Shown here in pieces: positions 46,044 through 57,934 of a DNA stretch of 64,000 bases. The notes under the pieces are model-generated. The model had not been told where the DNA came from. It was given only the letters and a program-made list of their open reading frames with translations, and did not search any database. The number at the start of each line of letters is the position of its first letter. The stretch's first letter is position 1. Source of the stretch: Leptodontidium sp. MPI-SDFR-AT-0119 (taxonomy: Eukaryota; Ascomycota; Leotiomycetes; Helotiales; Leptodontidiaceae); the NCBI GenBank assembly GCA_020726505.1, contig JAHLEZ010000005.1, forward strand, positions 558,001 to 622,000, given 5' to 3'. A program made the translations under genes and the position numbers.

Positions 46044-47340
46044 TCATTTGGCAGAGGGGTATCAAGAAGGGTCAATGGTCAACATTGGGGGGATCGATCG
46101 GTACCAGAGATCGAGCACTCTCCACTTGGTGCTTCGTCTTCGCGGTGGTCAATAGTCAGTCGGCCTGTGATCTTTGTTAGTCGGTCGGAATATCTTGAAC
46201 TTTGCGCCTCTAGTGTAGAGGCACCTGCCTGTGCACTGAACATATATAGTCCATAAATGAACATTCATTAGGACACATCCGCTTCGCTCTTGTTGCTAGA
46301 TTACTCATTGATTACCAGTAGTCAGCAGAGATGGATGATACTAAAAGACGTATTGAAGTCATTGTCGATCGTTTGCTGTACACTGGCTCCACACCCAAAT
46401 TGACTGTAGTGCGTGTGCAGGCTCGCCTCCCCCGGTGGATTTTATCCCACGCTCCTCATCACTCGTCGGCTATGCCTCCGCAGAATCTACTCCAGCCAGT
46501 CCGCCCCCGAAGGTGACCCTGACCCCTTCGACTGATGGGCCGCTTGCGTCTGCATCCGCCACAAGAGAACAATGTGGGACCAATGATGGCACGTCGGTTG
46601 TTGTAACGAGCCTGGAGGTACGGGTTTGTGGTCTACAGGCGGTTTCGCGAGGCACTTTCAGGCTTAGAAAACACCAAGTAGGCGAGTTCACGCTTAAATA
46701 TATCAACGAACGCTTAATCGTTTTGCTTTATTATTGAAATATACGATAAATAAGCAGCACATCCGTCTTTCTATTAACTATATTTTTGAATTGTTATTTT
46801 GCGTAAGAATTATTATTTTTTATTCGGCTGTGAAATGCCCTGTAGCGCACAGACCTGTTCTCGAAACATTACGGTCCGGCCCGGCCCATCGCCCAGAGGA
46901 CTGGCAGTTAATTACCTAATCGGCGCTATTTCTGATTCAGAGACACTGCCATCGTACAACCGCTTTTGTGGTATCAACATCCTCCAAGAGATGTATCTGA
47001 TGACCATGGCTTAGATAATTTCGATGACTCAGAGAATTTGGAATAAATAGCACTTGGCTGGGAATTTGCTTCACGACCGGGCAATATGAAGGTCATGTGC
47101 ATACTCTCCCTCCTTTGGCTTGGCGGATATCTGGCAGAATGTCCAGCCTCGTCCTAATAAGGAAGGCGGTATAGAGAAATCGTCACCATTGCCTTGCAAT
47201 CGCCCGGCTGATAAGGCTGGCCAGCAAATGTATTTATTAATTGGAAATCTGTTCTTATACATAGGAAGTTTGGGTTGAATTGTTTATCTTGAATCAGTCT
47301 TCAGCTAGCCGTGGCTGTCGAGCGTTGCGATCACTTTACC
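46044..47340. other. Intergenic region before the HET gene
   Basis: About 1.3 kb with an AT-rich part at 46,730-46,830. Only chance frames were seen. It marks the transition from conserved to accessory content. Confidence 0.45.
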
Positions 47341-49164
47341 ATGGAGAAGTTTGGTTACGAGAGCCTCGATGAGGAGCACATCAGGATCATCGAACTGCTT
47401 CCGGGCTCAGACATGGACAGTATCAAGTGTAATTTAACATCTAAGCCTCGACAGGATTCCAGGGATACGTACGATGCCATCTCCTACGCCTGGGGAGACC
47501 CTAAAGACACCGTGGAGATTACATGCAACAACAAGTCAATGTCAATTACAGCCAGCCTGGCAGGTGCCCTTCGGACTGTTCGGAGCCGGCACTCGCCCCA
47601 TAGACTCTGGGCGGACGCTATTTGCATCAATCAGCAGCGAAGCCACGAGAAGAATCACCAGGTCAAGAGAATTGGACAGGTTTACGAGAATGCAAGAGAG
47701 GTTATGGTTTGGCTCGGACATGATAAAGACCATGTTGCTCGGGAGTGCTTTAATCTTATTGAGAGATGGACACTGTACCTGGACGAGCAGTTGCAGATTT
47801 ATAGGCACGTCCAGGATATTCCATCCTTCGAGCCCCCGGAATTTGACGAGAGCGACCGGGCAAGAGGGCTGAAGCTAAAGGCACTCATGAGCCGGTCTTG
47901 GTTCTCGCGGGTCTGGGTTGTGCAAGAAGCCGGGATGGCCAAGGAGTGCTCTCTGCTCTGGGGCAGCCAGCGAATGCCATTCGCTACCCTGATCGAATTT
48001 GCGTGCTTCTGCAATGGCCGCACAAACATCATGAAGTTGATGGGAGGCGACGACGCCACGTTTGGGTTCTGGAGGATGGTCTTCGTCTGCGTCTTTCGCA
48101 CATACGAGAACATGACCTCTTGGAGGCGGAGCAGGCCTCTCATCAGATCTCTGTGCGAGAAACGTACCGCAGGCCTCTTCCTGGATGTGTTGCAGATCGG
48201 CAAATCCCTATCCGCCACAGACCCACGCGACCATATCTATGCGTTCCTAGGAAATCCGCTCGCGGAACAGTTGTCGTTAGAACCAGATTATGAGAGGAGC
48301 GAAGGCGATGTCTACCTTGATGCAGCGTCAGCGATACTCGGTAGCAGACACGAGTCTCCGTACTCCCTCTGCTTTGTGCAGCACGCCTCGGCAGATGAAG
48401 TCACCGGGAGTCAAGGGCCGTCGTGGATTCCGCGATGGAGGCGGGTCGAAGAGAGCCGGAGGATGTTTTACACAATAGGCAATTTAGGTCTATCACATAA
48501 AGCCGGCGGGCCTGCAAATAGATTGCAATATCGGATCGATCGTGCTCAAAAGTTGCTGAGCGTACAGGGCATCATGTTCGACAGCCTCACCTGGGTGTCT
48601 AAGCCTCTGAGGAAGGAAAACTTCGCCCTCGATCCTGCCCAGTGGGACCCCAAGCTGCGCACCTCGAATCAGACCCACCTGGACGTTCTGTGGAACGAAG
48701 CAGCTGTTGGAGTCAGAAATATTGACCGCTACCACGACTTCTCCTTCACAATCGTCACCGGCTACAACAACCCCCGGTTCATCAAGCGCCGGGAACACAG
48801 GACCATCTTCAAAGCATACCTCAAGGCGCTACACCGAGCACGGAATGAGGAGCCCCATGGGCTGAACGACAAGGAAGCATGCAATGCGTCCCGGTACGAG
48901 GTTAACGCGCGCAACTGCACCAAGCGCTGCCTGGCAGTGACCGAGCACGGGCGCTTCGCTCTGGTGCCGCAGTTCGCGCAGGTTGGCGACCAGTGCTGCG
49001 TGGTCTTGGGGATGGTGACGCCGTTTGTTGTCAGGGCTGCGGATAGGATGGCCGGGTGCTATCATCTCGTGGGGGAGGCGTATGTCAATGGCGTTATGAA
49101 GCACGAGCTTGTGGATATGCTGGATAGGGGGGAGGTTTCGGGGACGGAGATTAGGCTGGTGTAG
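47341..49164 (+). CDS. HET-domain (heterokaryon incompatibility) protein
   Basis: A single exon of 607 residues from the ATG at 47341; the frame runs ten codons further upstream without an ATG. The HET domain is complete: YDAISYAWGDP (about 44-54), HRLWADAICINQ (about 87-98), WFSRVWVVQEAG and SATDPRDHIYAFLG. The C-terminal half is the usual variable part with a final VGEAYVNGVM-like segment. HET domains trigger programmed cell death when incompatible partners meet, although many genomic copies have unknown roles. No NACHT or other signalling domain is fused. The gene is intronless with relatively high GC, unlike the AT-rich flanks. Confidence 0.92.
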   Translation: MEKFGYESLDEEHIRIIELLPGSDMDSIKCNLTSKPRQDSRDTYDAISYAWGDPKDTVEITCNNKSMSITASLAGALRTVRSRHSPHRLWADAICINQQRSHEKNHQVKRIGQVYENAREVMVWLGHDKDHVARECFNLIERWTLYLDEQLQIYRHVQDIPSFEPPEFDESDRARGLKLKALMSRSWFSRVWVVQEAGMAKECSLLWGSQRMPFATLIEFACFCNGRTNIMKLMGGDDATFGFWRMVFVCVFRTYENMTSWRRSRPLIRSLCEKRTAGLFLDVLQIGKSLSATDPRDHIYAFLGNPLAEQLSLEPDYERSEGDVYLDAASAILGSRHESPYSLCFVQHASADEVTGSQGPSWIPRWRRVEESRRMFYTIGNLGLSHKAGGPANRLQYRIDRAQKLLSVQGIMFDSLTWVSKPLRKENFALDPAQWDPKLRTSNQTHLDVLWNEAAVGVRNIDRYHDFSFTIVTGYNNPRFIKRREHRTIFKAYLKALHRARNEEPHGLNDKEACNASRYEVNARNCTKRCLAVTEHGRFALVPQFAQVGDQCCVVLGMVTPFVVRAADRMAGCYHLVGEAYVNGVMKHELVDMLDRGEVSGTEIRLV

Positions 49165-49947
49165 GTTGGTGACGACGACTGCGACCTTCCCTCTATCGAC
49201 CGACTGGTATATACCACGCTACAAAATGAGGGCTTTGCAACTGAGGATCAGCATCCGAAAAACTCAGCCTTCGAAGTTGGGGATGCAGCTGTAGAGAGAG
49301 ACGGCTCTGTTGATAATGATATTGTAACGGGTCAGCACTAGGCGATAACCCAAGCGGCAGTCTAGGTGAGCACGCCCACTACCCTCTGTCGTGGAAATAG
49401 ACGATCGGTTTTCTAACATAGTGTAGAAGATCTAATTGTGCTGCTAGGCGATGACGACTCGACTGCCTCTGAAGCCGAAGTCAATGACGGTGGTCCTCGT
49501 GCCAAAAGAGTAGCAGCAGACGAGGATCTTCTCGACAGCCCAGAGACTGCCACCGACTCGATAACTCCGGCCCCTCCTTCCAATCCCAATTGGTGGCACG
49601 ATGATGATGACTTCCCCGAGACGGCAAAGCGCTTTTGGCTCGCCGAACAAGAACCTTCGACGTCTGATCCTATGCGCCCTCATACTTCCTCTTCCCGTGC
49701 CTCGAGCATCATGGCAATGAAAAGAACTTCTTCTTCGGATGGTTGGAAGAGTACATTGGCATCCTCGGCTTCATGGAAAAGAATGTTGAGTAGCATCACG
49801 CGTTCAATGCTGGATGGACTGGAGGTGTTCGAAAAATATGTGAAAGCTCTGAGAGAAAAGAAAGAGCCATATGATGGGGCAAAAGTTAGGTCATTGATTG
49901 ATGCGTTCGCACCTGGATTGATGACACACCCCAAGGATGAAGTGTGA
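49165..49947 (+). CDS. Acidic hypothetical protein behind the HET gene, start not found
   Basis: Two open segments, 49165-49330 and 49427-49947, join in phase 1 across a 96-nt GT-AG intron with a CTAAC branch site just before the acceptor. Together they read 228 residues of consistent, acidic, Asp/Ser-rich protein (DDDCDLPSIDRLVYTTLQNE early, NWWHDDDDFPETAKRFW in the middle, an amphipathic helix and AFAPGLMTHP at the end). The first segment lies in the same frame as the HET gene, directly after its TAG stop, and has no ATG. So the true start is missing, hidden in another exon, or the gene is a decayed fragment. No family is recognised. Confidence 0.4.
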
Positions 49948-50922
49948 GCATTTGAGGGTCTTCAGCAGTTCGAAGATAAGATTAATTGGAAAGAATAGAG
50001 CGCTAAAGTGGACAAGATTGCAGTGAATAGCGCTGACACGGTAACCACTTCGCAACCCCGTCAAAGTACGGTACAACAACGACGGAACGTTGACTAATAT
50101 TCAATAGGAGTTTGAGGCTTCTGTGATTATGACTACTTTCGATGTACCTTTTGAAAGGGAGTATCATCCCACGGTATGACCTCCTCTACCGTGGTTCGTC
50201 GCAATGATGTTCAGATGGTTGTATCTACATAAGCATAAAGGTGCATGGCGATTTTCCAGTTGTGATTGGTACGGGTATCCTCAGGAATTGAGATTTGTAT
50301 GACCGTTTGTAGGTCAGAGAAAAGGGAAGTATTTAATCTCCTCCAATGTCTACACGTTCGATATCTTGGCCTTCTTCCCTCGCTGGTGGTTGTTCATTCG
50401 CTTCTAAAATGGCGTGGAAAGGGAATTTCAGACTATTCTTTCTCCTAAGATTTGATTCAATCCTGCCAATTGCTGAGTATAATGTTTTTCTGCTAAATTT
50501 AAATGTGAATGAGCAGTAATATTGTGCTTTTTGTAAGAGGCTACAGACCGTACAACTATACATCAAAACCACACTGTATTCTTCTCCCCGAAGCAAGCTT
50601 CTAAAAAAAGCACATAATATAAAGAGTCTCTGCATGCGTTCAGTCGTAAGTAGGAGTTTCTATGTTCCTCACGTGGTTTTCACATGACCAGAATGGCAGA
50701 CATCGCCAAGTCCAGATTTCCGAGGGCTCGACACTTTTCCCCTTCGCATGGTTACAGTACCTGCCGCCTAAATACGCTCTGAAAGTGGGGTTCCTCTTCC
50801 CAAGAAACAGAGTAATTTTCTAAGAAACACCGAATTGTTTTCTTCCCTGATCCACGTCTCGCCCTCAACCGCACAGAAATCAATCCGGCTGTCATCTTCT
50901 CGTTTCGCAATTAATTGGAATC
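49948..50922. other. Intergenic region before the ankyrin gene
   Basis: About 1 kb, AT-rich; no gene is supported. The last 100 bases contain CT-rich leader-like sequence. Confidence 0.45.
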
Positions 50923-52758
50923 ATGAGCTTCCCTCCTGAAGACGAGGAAGTCTTCCTTCCACTTCATATCGCAGTTTCTAATAAAAACATCATCGGGCTC
51001 AAAGCGCTACTCGACCAATCTCAAGACTCGATCAATTCGCGCGACCCTTGGAATCACACACCTCTTCAGATTGCCGTTCAGCAGAATGACCTCCCTGCGG
51101 TTCAACTCCTGCTCTCTTATGGCGCAGACTCAGACCTCCCAGTCCCAGATGACTACTCTGAACTGATTGACGGGACAAATTCGCTCAGCCTAGCGGCGAC
51201 TTGCGGTCATGTCAAAGTTTTCCAATTGTTAGTGGAAAGTTTAGGTCGTCTGACCTCGAAATCGCTTTCCATGGCGGCTGAGTCTGGGAGGTTGGAATGT
51301 GTTGAATTTATACTCTCATGGTTCGCAAAGAAAGAAGGAACCGTGTTCGATGATGGAGTCGCAAAAAACGAGGCAATTGGGGAGGCGCTGCGAATCGCAG
51401 CGGCTGGGTGGAGAAGTGACATCGTCGAGGTCATACTTCGTGATCTCCAAATTGAGACAAGATTTCTAGACAAAGCCTTGCTGTGGTCAATAAGGGATGA
51501 AGATGAGCTCGATGACTTTCATGTCATTAACCCAGTTCCTAGGAAAACGCCAGTGGGAATAGAGAAGCGAATCAACACGATCAAGTTATTACTTGATGCT
51601 GGAGCCAATGTTAATGTCAAAGGAGAACTTCATGGGATCCACGGCATGACTCCACTCCATCAAACAGCTCGAATAGGAAATCGAGTAAAAGAGATTATCA
51701 ATTTGTTGCTAGAGAAAGGGCCGGAAATCAATTCAGAAGATGAAGATGGACAAACACCTCTGTTTCCAGCAGTTCTAGCAGACGATGTATATTTCGCCGA
51801 GAAACTTATTGAGAAAGGCGCCACTGTTGATCACACAGACAAGGACGGGTATACAGCACTACATATCTCAACAGGCAATCTTACACCTGCTTGCAAGCCA
51901 ATCGTTACACTCCTCCTTGATCACGGCGCACACATCTCTGCTCTGACGCAAAAAGGAGAAACTGTTTTCCATATGGCAGCGCATCATGGCAATGCCGCAG
52001 CAGTAAGGAGTTCATCTTCCCTAAAGCCTTGAGACATCGGATACATTTCGTTTGAGTCATTACCCCGAGCCCCATTTATCCAGGTCCTCTATTCTGCGAA
52101 AGAGCAACCACTGACTGGTATATTCTAGATGGAGATCTTTATTCTACCCTCGAAGACCCCTATGCTCTCAGCTAGAACCTTGACTGGTTTCACTGCTCTT
52201 CACTTTGCAGCTGATGGGCACACAGCCCGGCAGTGTATTGATGTTGTTAATCTCCTTCTATCTAAAGGAGTCGACATCAACGAGTGTACCAACGACGGCT
52301 ACACACTCCTCCACCTCGCAGTCACTAGTTACACACTGGACAAAATAGAATTTATTTCATTCTTGCTCGAGAACGGTGCCGACATCAATGGCAATACGAG
52401 GAGGGAACTCTCAAGCCGCTTGGCACTGCGACAAGAGGGGAGCCCAGTCTTTGTAGAGTCGGAGATTCCGAGAAAGGAAGTGGTAGATACACCATTACAT
52501 CTTTCTCTGGACGGTGAAAGAGCGGACTTCAATATCGTGTGTCTCCTTTTAGATGAAGGGGCCGATCTCGAAGCTAAAGATAGTACGGGGAGGACGGCAC
52601 TTCTCCGATGCGTGATCGGATATGAAGCTACTCCACTCAGACTAGAAATCGCACAGGAATTGATCAGAAGAGGAGCAAACATCGAAGCTGTGGATAATCT
52701 TGGAAGGAAATTTGATGCCGATATCTGGTGTATCGAGCAAAGTTGGGGTCAATACTAA
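50923..52758 (+). CDS. Ankyrin-repeat protein
   Basis: Exons 50923-52002 and 52129-52758 give 569 residues with a phase-0 join. The whole protein consists of about twelve ankyrin repeats of varying quality. Good examples are HTPLQIAVQQNDLPAVQLLL, MTPLHQTARIGNRVKEIINL and FTALHFAADGH, with the last near the C-terminus (RTALLRCVIGYE). There is no signal peptide, membrane segment or fused enzymatic domain, so it is probably a cytosolic protein-binding scaffold. Such stand-alone ankyrin genes are frequent in accessory regions of filamentous fungi, often near HET genes. The partner is unknown. Confidence 0.88.
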
Positions 52759-52827
52759 ATTTTGTATTCTCTTTACTTGAAGCTTAATGCTCCAATCCCA
52801 TGAAAGTTAGAGTTACGAATCTTTAAA

Positions 52828-53947
52828 CTACAGACCAATACAGACATAGTATCCTAACCACAAACTTCCACAAGAACTCCCAACACCAGGGTTATACGTG
52901 TAAAAGTTCGCCAGTGTTATCCCCGCCTTTGTAGCAATGGTCCCACACTCATCGTTCGAAACCACCAAGTGGAAAGTTCTGCAATTTGTGACCATGCCTG
53001 CTTGAATGGGCGTTGGTGTCGCGATCCCGTTTCCTGCCGACGTAGTTGTAGGCTTTTGCGTTGACGTAGGAGTAGATACAATAGTCGTTCCTCCGATAAC
53101 ATTGACACAGACATACGTATCTAGCCATAGCGATCCGCAGCTGCTTCCCACGGCGGGATTCCAGCTATAAAAGTTTGCAAGTGAGATACCTTTTGAGGAT
53201 GCAATCGTACCGCACTCGTCATTGGCTTTCACCAGGTAGAAGGTATTGCAATTTGTTGCCATTCCCGTCTGTATTGGTGTCGGTGTTGAGATGCCATTGC
53301 CGGCTGCAGTCGTTGTTACTACTGCCGAGGTGGTAGTTTTGGTAACTGTGGATGTGACGAAGCCGATTGCTCCTACGCACACATAGGTGTCTAACCACAG
53401 GCCTGTGCAGGTGCTTCCCACGGCGGGGTTCCATGCATAGAACTGGGCCAAGGAGACTCCAAACTTTGACAATATTCCCGCGCAGTCATCTCCAGATTTA
53501 GTGAGGTAGAAGGAGTTGCAGTTGGTAGTCATTCCAGCTTGAATGGGAGAGGGAGTTGAGACTCCATTTCCGGCAGAAGTGGTACTTGTAGGCTTTGCTG
53601 ATGTCGAGGTGGAGGTGGCGACTGGTGGGTTTCCAAAGTTTCTCTCAACGCAGTAGGAATTTCCAACCGTCAATTGACATGATGTTCCAACGGAAGGATT
53701 CTAATTAATTTGTTAGCCATTAAACCAAAAATTCAGAGGTAGGAGAACAAACGTAAGTGACAAAATCTGCCAACGATATTGCCCAAATAGTAGCGAAATC
53801 GGCACAAGTGCTCCTCGAGGTTGCAATGTCCCAATATGAACAATCTTGAACTGTATCAGGCGCTGCCGTGGTGGGAGGGTCTTCCAAATACCCATGTGTA
53901 AATGGAGCGAAAGGAGCAATTGCTGCGAGGAATGTGGTTGTTTTCAT
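52828..53947 (-). CDS. Secreted protein with four LysM domains
   Basis: Exons 53753-53947 and 52828-53700 give 355 residues. A signal peptide (about 1-19) is followed by a divergent first LysM spanning the intron (DCSYWDIATSRSTCADFATI to NSYCV). Three closely similar LysM modules follow at about 125-174, 215-264 and 304-353, each with an NC-x-(S/T)FxL start, an FYxxNPxVGSxC core and a final (Y/T)(V/Y)VC(V/I). Ser/Thr-rich linkers carry the repeated phrase AGNG-x-x-TP-x-PIQ-x-GM. LysM proteins bind chitin. Secreted fungal ones can shield hyphae from chitinases, suppress host chitin sensing or act against other fungi. No other catalytic domain is present. The three near-identical modules show recent internal duplication. 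Confidence 0.9.
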
Positions 53948-55197
53948 GATTTTGAAGCTCTGTGGCTGGAAAAAGACTGGAGGATGAAGATGATAGTTGA
54001 ACTTAAGGGAACCCTACCATTAAATGGGAATTTAGAGCAAGAAAGAGTCTATATCACTTGAGACTGAGTAACCCGAGCTTCTTGTAGCCCAATCGATATT
54101 TTTTCTTCAACGGTACTCTTGTTCGGAGCACATGGTGTCCCTACATTTGGATCCTTGCAATCTTGGCAAAGCTTCGCTCACCATATTGCCACAATTATCC
54201 AATCTTCGCGGGATGAATGAAAAGCTGTGACTTGGCGAGTGGAAAACCTGATTCTTAATTTAGAGTTTACATGGCATTAGAGTCACTGAACCCCTGCCAC
54301 AGGAAGCTGTCAGCAAAGCAGATGTTCAAGGATATCCTGGAACCAATAACAAAGAAATGGAGTCGGTGCGACAACCTCGAAAAATCATTTTGGGTGGCGC
54401 AGTAGATGAAAATTGGGTGCAGAGAGCAGGCATTAATGCGGCACTGCGAATGCAACCTAAGATGCTTCCGAGTGGGAGGTCATGATAGGTGCAATCGATT
54501 ATTTCGCTAGCCCCAGATACAAGCATCTGATCGATCTGCAGATCTGATAGGTAATCTTAGGTTTGTGTAATTCCGAAGCCTCTCCGACCTTCCTTTTATG
54601 ATAGTTACTTGGAAAAGGAAGAGCTATTTGAATTCATCCAAATTGAATATGGTAACGCCAAGATTGGCGGAAATTGGAGAAAAAAAGACCGAGATTTTGA
54701 GTTATCGAAAAAGAAAATCGATTCTTACCCAGCTGGTGTAGAAATCCCCGAGCGAACAAAAAGCAGAGGATACTCTATTCTTGCCCAAATTTGCCCCTGA
54801 ATACTGGAAACAGCGTTATTCAATAGCCTCCTGAAGTTCTATTTATGCTGTTTTTTGTTGAACTCTGGAGACTGAACTGTAAATAATCGTTCATTCTATC
54901 TACTTCTATGTCACCCTTAACCATAAGTGCTAGCCTTATGTCAAGATCACATTTTAATTAAAGTTGGGTACAAGATTTCAAGTCGGTGAGCAAATAAGCC
55001 CATAGGGAGACTCAATAGGTGAAGGGCAAGGAGCTGGTAGACAGAATAACTGCGCGAAAATGAAATAGTGTCAACCACACACAATATTAAATGACAGAAC
55101 GACGCATTTTCCATCTAATGATAGCATCCTCGTTTGACCTCTAATATTCTATATAGACGCAGAAACTTCGCTAGGGTATTTGTGCCATTCAAGATAT
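53948..55197. other. Intergenic region between the two LysM genes
   Basis: About 1.25 kb, AT-rich. No supported gene; it should contain the promoter of the first LysM gene and the 3' end of the second. Confidence 0.45.
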
Positions 55198-56952
55198 CTA
55201 GACTTTAGAGGGAGAAGGAGAAGACGTAGAAGATATCCTAGTAATCGAAGAGGTTCCAGCACTTATCGTCATCGTCATCGTTGTCGAAGTGTCATTCCAT
55301 CCTCTTGTAGGATGAACGCAATAATACCTCCCAACAATAAGTTTCGATGTACAAAGCTCAGCTGAAACCAGGGAAGGATTTACACCGATGAAAAGATCCG
55401 AAGGCGTATTGACTTTCTCATTCGTAATAATACTTCCACATGTGTCTCCAGTCTTAGCAAGATAGAATTCGCCACAATTCTTGGTCGTGCCAGTAGCTAT
55501 TTTGGACCCAGCCGGTAGGGTTACGATGGTGTTGGCATATCCATCACCCGTTCCACCAGGACCACCAAGGTCGCCGCCTGAAGTGTTGGTCGGTGCATTG
55601 ATGAAAGTGCCACCCGGAGGGGAAACGCATATTGTGTGGCCCCAACTCGGTATGGCATTGTAGATGTTGGAGCAGTATGAATTGATCATCCCGTTATACG
55701 CAACAACGTTGAGCCAAGATATTCCAGTCTTAACACCAATAGTAACGCAGTCGTCAGTTGCTTCGACTGTGTATAGCTTCTCACACTGAGGTGGTAGACA
55801 AAGTTCTAGTCCTACTGCTGGAGCACTACAGTTGAAGAGAAGTGGATTGGTCTCGTAGAGGGTTCCAGATGAAATGAGGCTGGCTTGAGATATTGAGTCG
55901 CATGTGTCTCCAGACTATATGGAGACCCAGTATTAGCATGTTTCTGGAAGCATCAAACAACATTCTCTATGAAACAGTACGCGCTTTATCTCTACCTGTA
56001 CTCGGAAAACATGCGATTTTCGTTGAACAGGGGGTCCAGAGGTTGGGACAACGAAACTACCGCCAGCTGGTCAAAATAGAATAACAAACCTTGACTGTGT
56101 ATGTTTTGCCTGTTGCACAAGCAGGAGCAGTGACATTCAATTCCACGCCTCCGATCGATGGGGTAGTGCTTTGAGCCGGTAATCCACAGGCTATTTTGCA
56201 ACATCAATGACCTGATTTTGCGCACGCAAGAGACTCTTACCTTTGATTGTGTAGTCGTATCTATCCTTAAAATTACTCCCATCATATATTCCGTATGGAT
56301 TTTGCCTCATAACAGCCAACTTAGAACCATAACAAAAGGAGCAAAGCTGCGTTTTTGGCATATCTGCAATATCTTCAACAGGAGCCCAAGCATCAATTAT
56401 ATCTTTCTAGACGTCAGTTTTGAATTTTGATACGATGGGGTTCAGGGGCTGACCATTGCAATAGCTTCCAGCAGTAGTATTATCTTTCAGACATGTTTCA
56501 TTCCACCCTCCCCAGATGCTATCAATGAGCGCTAGGGCGGGAAATCCAGGATATAGATCTGGAGTAGAAGCACAAGCCGCTGCGACTCTTCTATGAAAAG
56601 TAGACAATGATGCCGAGCAAGTGGCATCACACACAGAAGTCGTGAGATCAGCATCACCCAAACTTCCATGATATGAGCTACTCCCCAATTGCGATGTGAA
56701 ATTGTCACACTTCAGAATTTGATATAGGACTGATTCACAAGTAGCTGTCAGACCAAGTCCTGCGAGTGCCTGGGTTTCAACAAGCTGAAAGCCTGGGAAC
56801 ACAACTCTTCCTGCAATGTCTGATATTTCGTCTTCGGAAGTACGCATGTGTCGTGGATGAAGATAGTTGGTCCTAACACTGCCAAAAGAATGTGCCAGAG
56901 CAGCAGTGATCGTGACACTGAGTAACAGAAGCATACTCAAATGGAAATTCAT
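55198..56952 (-). CDS. Secreted multi-LysM protein, divergent from the chitinase
   Basis: Exons 56454-56952, 56241-56402, 56090-56190 and 55198-55914 give 492 residues. A signal peptide is followed by an unnamed Cys-containing region (about 30-245), conserved in the long fungal LysM proteins that neighbour subgroup-C chitinases (CDNFTSQLGSSSYHGSL, then DIADMPKTQLCSFCYGSKL). Three LysM units follow: one with TYTVKSGDTCDSIS (about 250), one with YTVEATDDCVTIG, and one with FYLAKTGDTCGSII. The linker between the second and third is Gly/Thr-rich and the tail is Ser/Thr-rich. It probably binds chitin in the wall or secreted space. The divergent position suggests co-expression with the GH18 gene. 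Confidence 0.87.
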
Positions 56953-57934
56953 GATTAGACAGCAAATGACAGCAGAGAAATGAATGTAGTTGCAAAGTAA
57001 AGAGTGAGAAACTTTCGGGCGACTCGCACATGTCTTGCAAAAATAACGCTGCTTGCATTCAAAGACTGTGAATCATGACCGAGGTTCGAAAATCCGAGAA
57101 GAGTAGAGTAATCCTATCCAAAGGTGCATATTGCCAAGAAGCATTTTCAATGCCTCAAAACGCACAGTACCTTGCAGACTGCGGCCCGCAGTGCGGCGTC
57201 ACTTCAGCCTAAATGGTCCTTGACAAGCAATTTGCATCTTGCATGCGATTGTCTCGATTTGCGGCGCAGAGAGGTATTGAGCCGACATAGTACGACCGAT
57301 ACCAATGAGCAGGACTTGAGAGAATCGTAATTTACTTTCCGTTGAGCGCCAAGCACGCCAAGAGTGCTTCCATTCTCCGGACCAGAGCCTGGAATATTTG
57401 GGAAAGAATAATCCATGCAAAAATGTCGTAGAAGCCACTTGGGTATCTTGTTAGAGCACGTTTCTGGGCTGTACGTAGAACGGTCATGCAGAACAGGCTC
57501 ACGGGCTTCTTTCCTTGATTCTTCCTCGAGTAAGATTCAGAATGCGTCAGGGGACAATACATCCAAGATTGAGATCTTCAGAAGCGGCGCACATCCTTCA
57601 CATGCTTTCGCAGGTTGAACCCCTTGAAGCTCTATGTATGTTTACGGCGAGGTCGCTTGGCATTGTGGGAGAAAAGGGGGCTCAGTAACTTTACGAATTC
57701 TGGCACGGTATCTCCGGCAAGTTTCTCAGTTAGCGAGATGCTCTTCCCAAAACAATTCGGTTTCGTTCCCAAATTGGAAGTTTAAATGAACGACTTTCTA
57801 TATTCATTTCAAGCAGGGTAATATCGCAGAAGACAAGCAGAAGACCCGAGAAGAGATCTTAGAGTCCACGTTTTTGAAATCTACCTGCATCCTTTTTTTC
57901 TACTGCTGCCAGAGTTTTTATCAGATGAGCAACG
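56953..57934. promoter_or_regulatory. Divergent promoter, LysM / GH18 chitinase
   Basis: 982 bp between the two start codons. No gene is supported within it. Shared regulation of both genes is likely from the arrangement, but no specific site was identified. Confidence 0.55.

Noticed and set aside
47311..47340. Ten-codon N-terminal extension of the HET protein
   Set aside because: It begins at GTG; the first ATG is at 47341 and the HET domain is complete from there.
54609..54800. 63-codon plus-strand frame between the LysM genes
   Set aside because: Lys/Glu-rich frame in AT-rich DNA without a domain, signal peptide or intron support.
57076..57098. GGTTCGAAAATCC word near 57,076 as a tRNA B box
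   Set aside because: No A box or acceptor stem pairs with it at the right distance.
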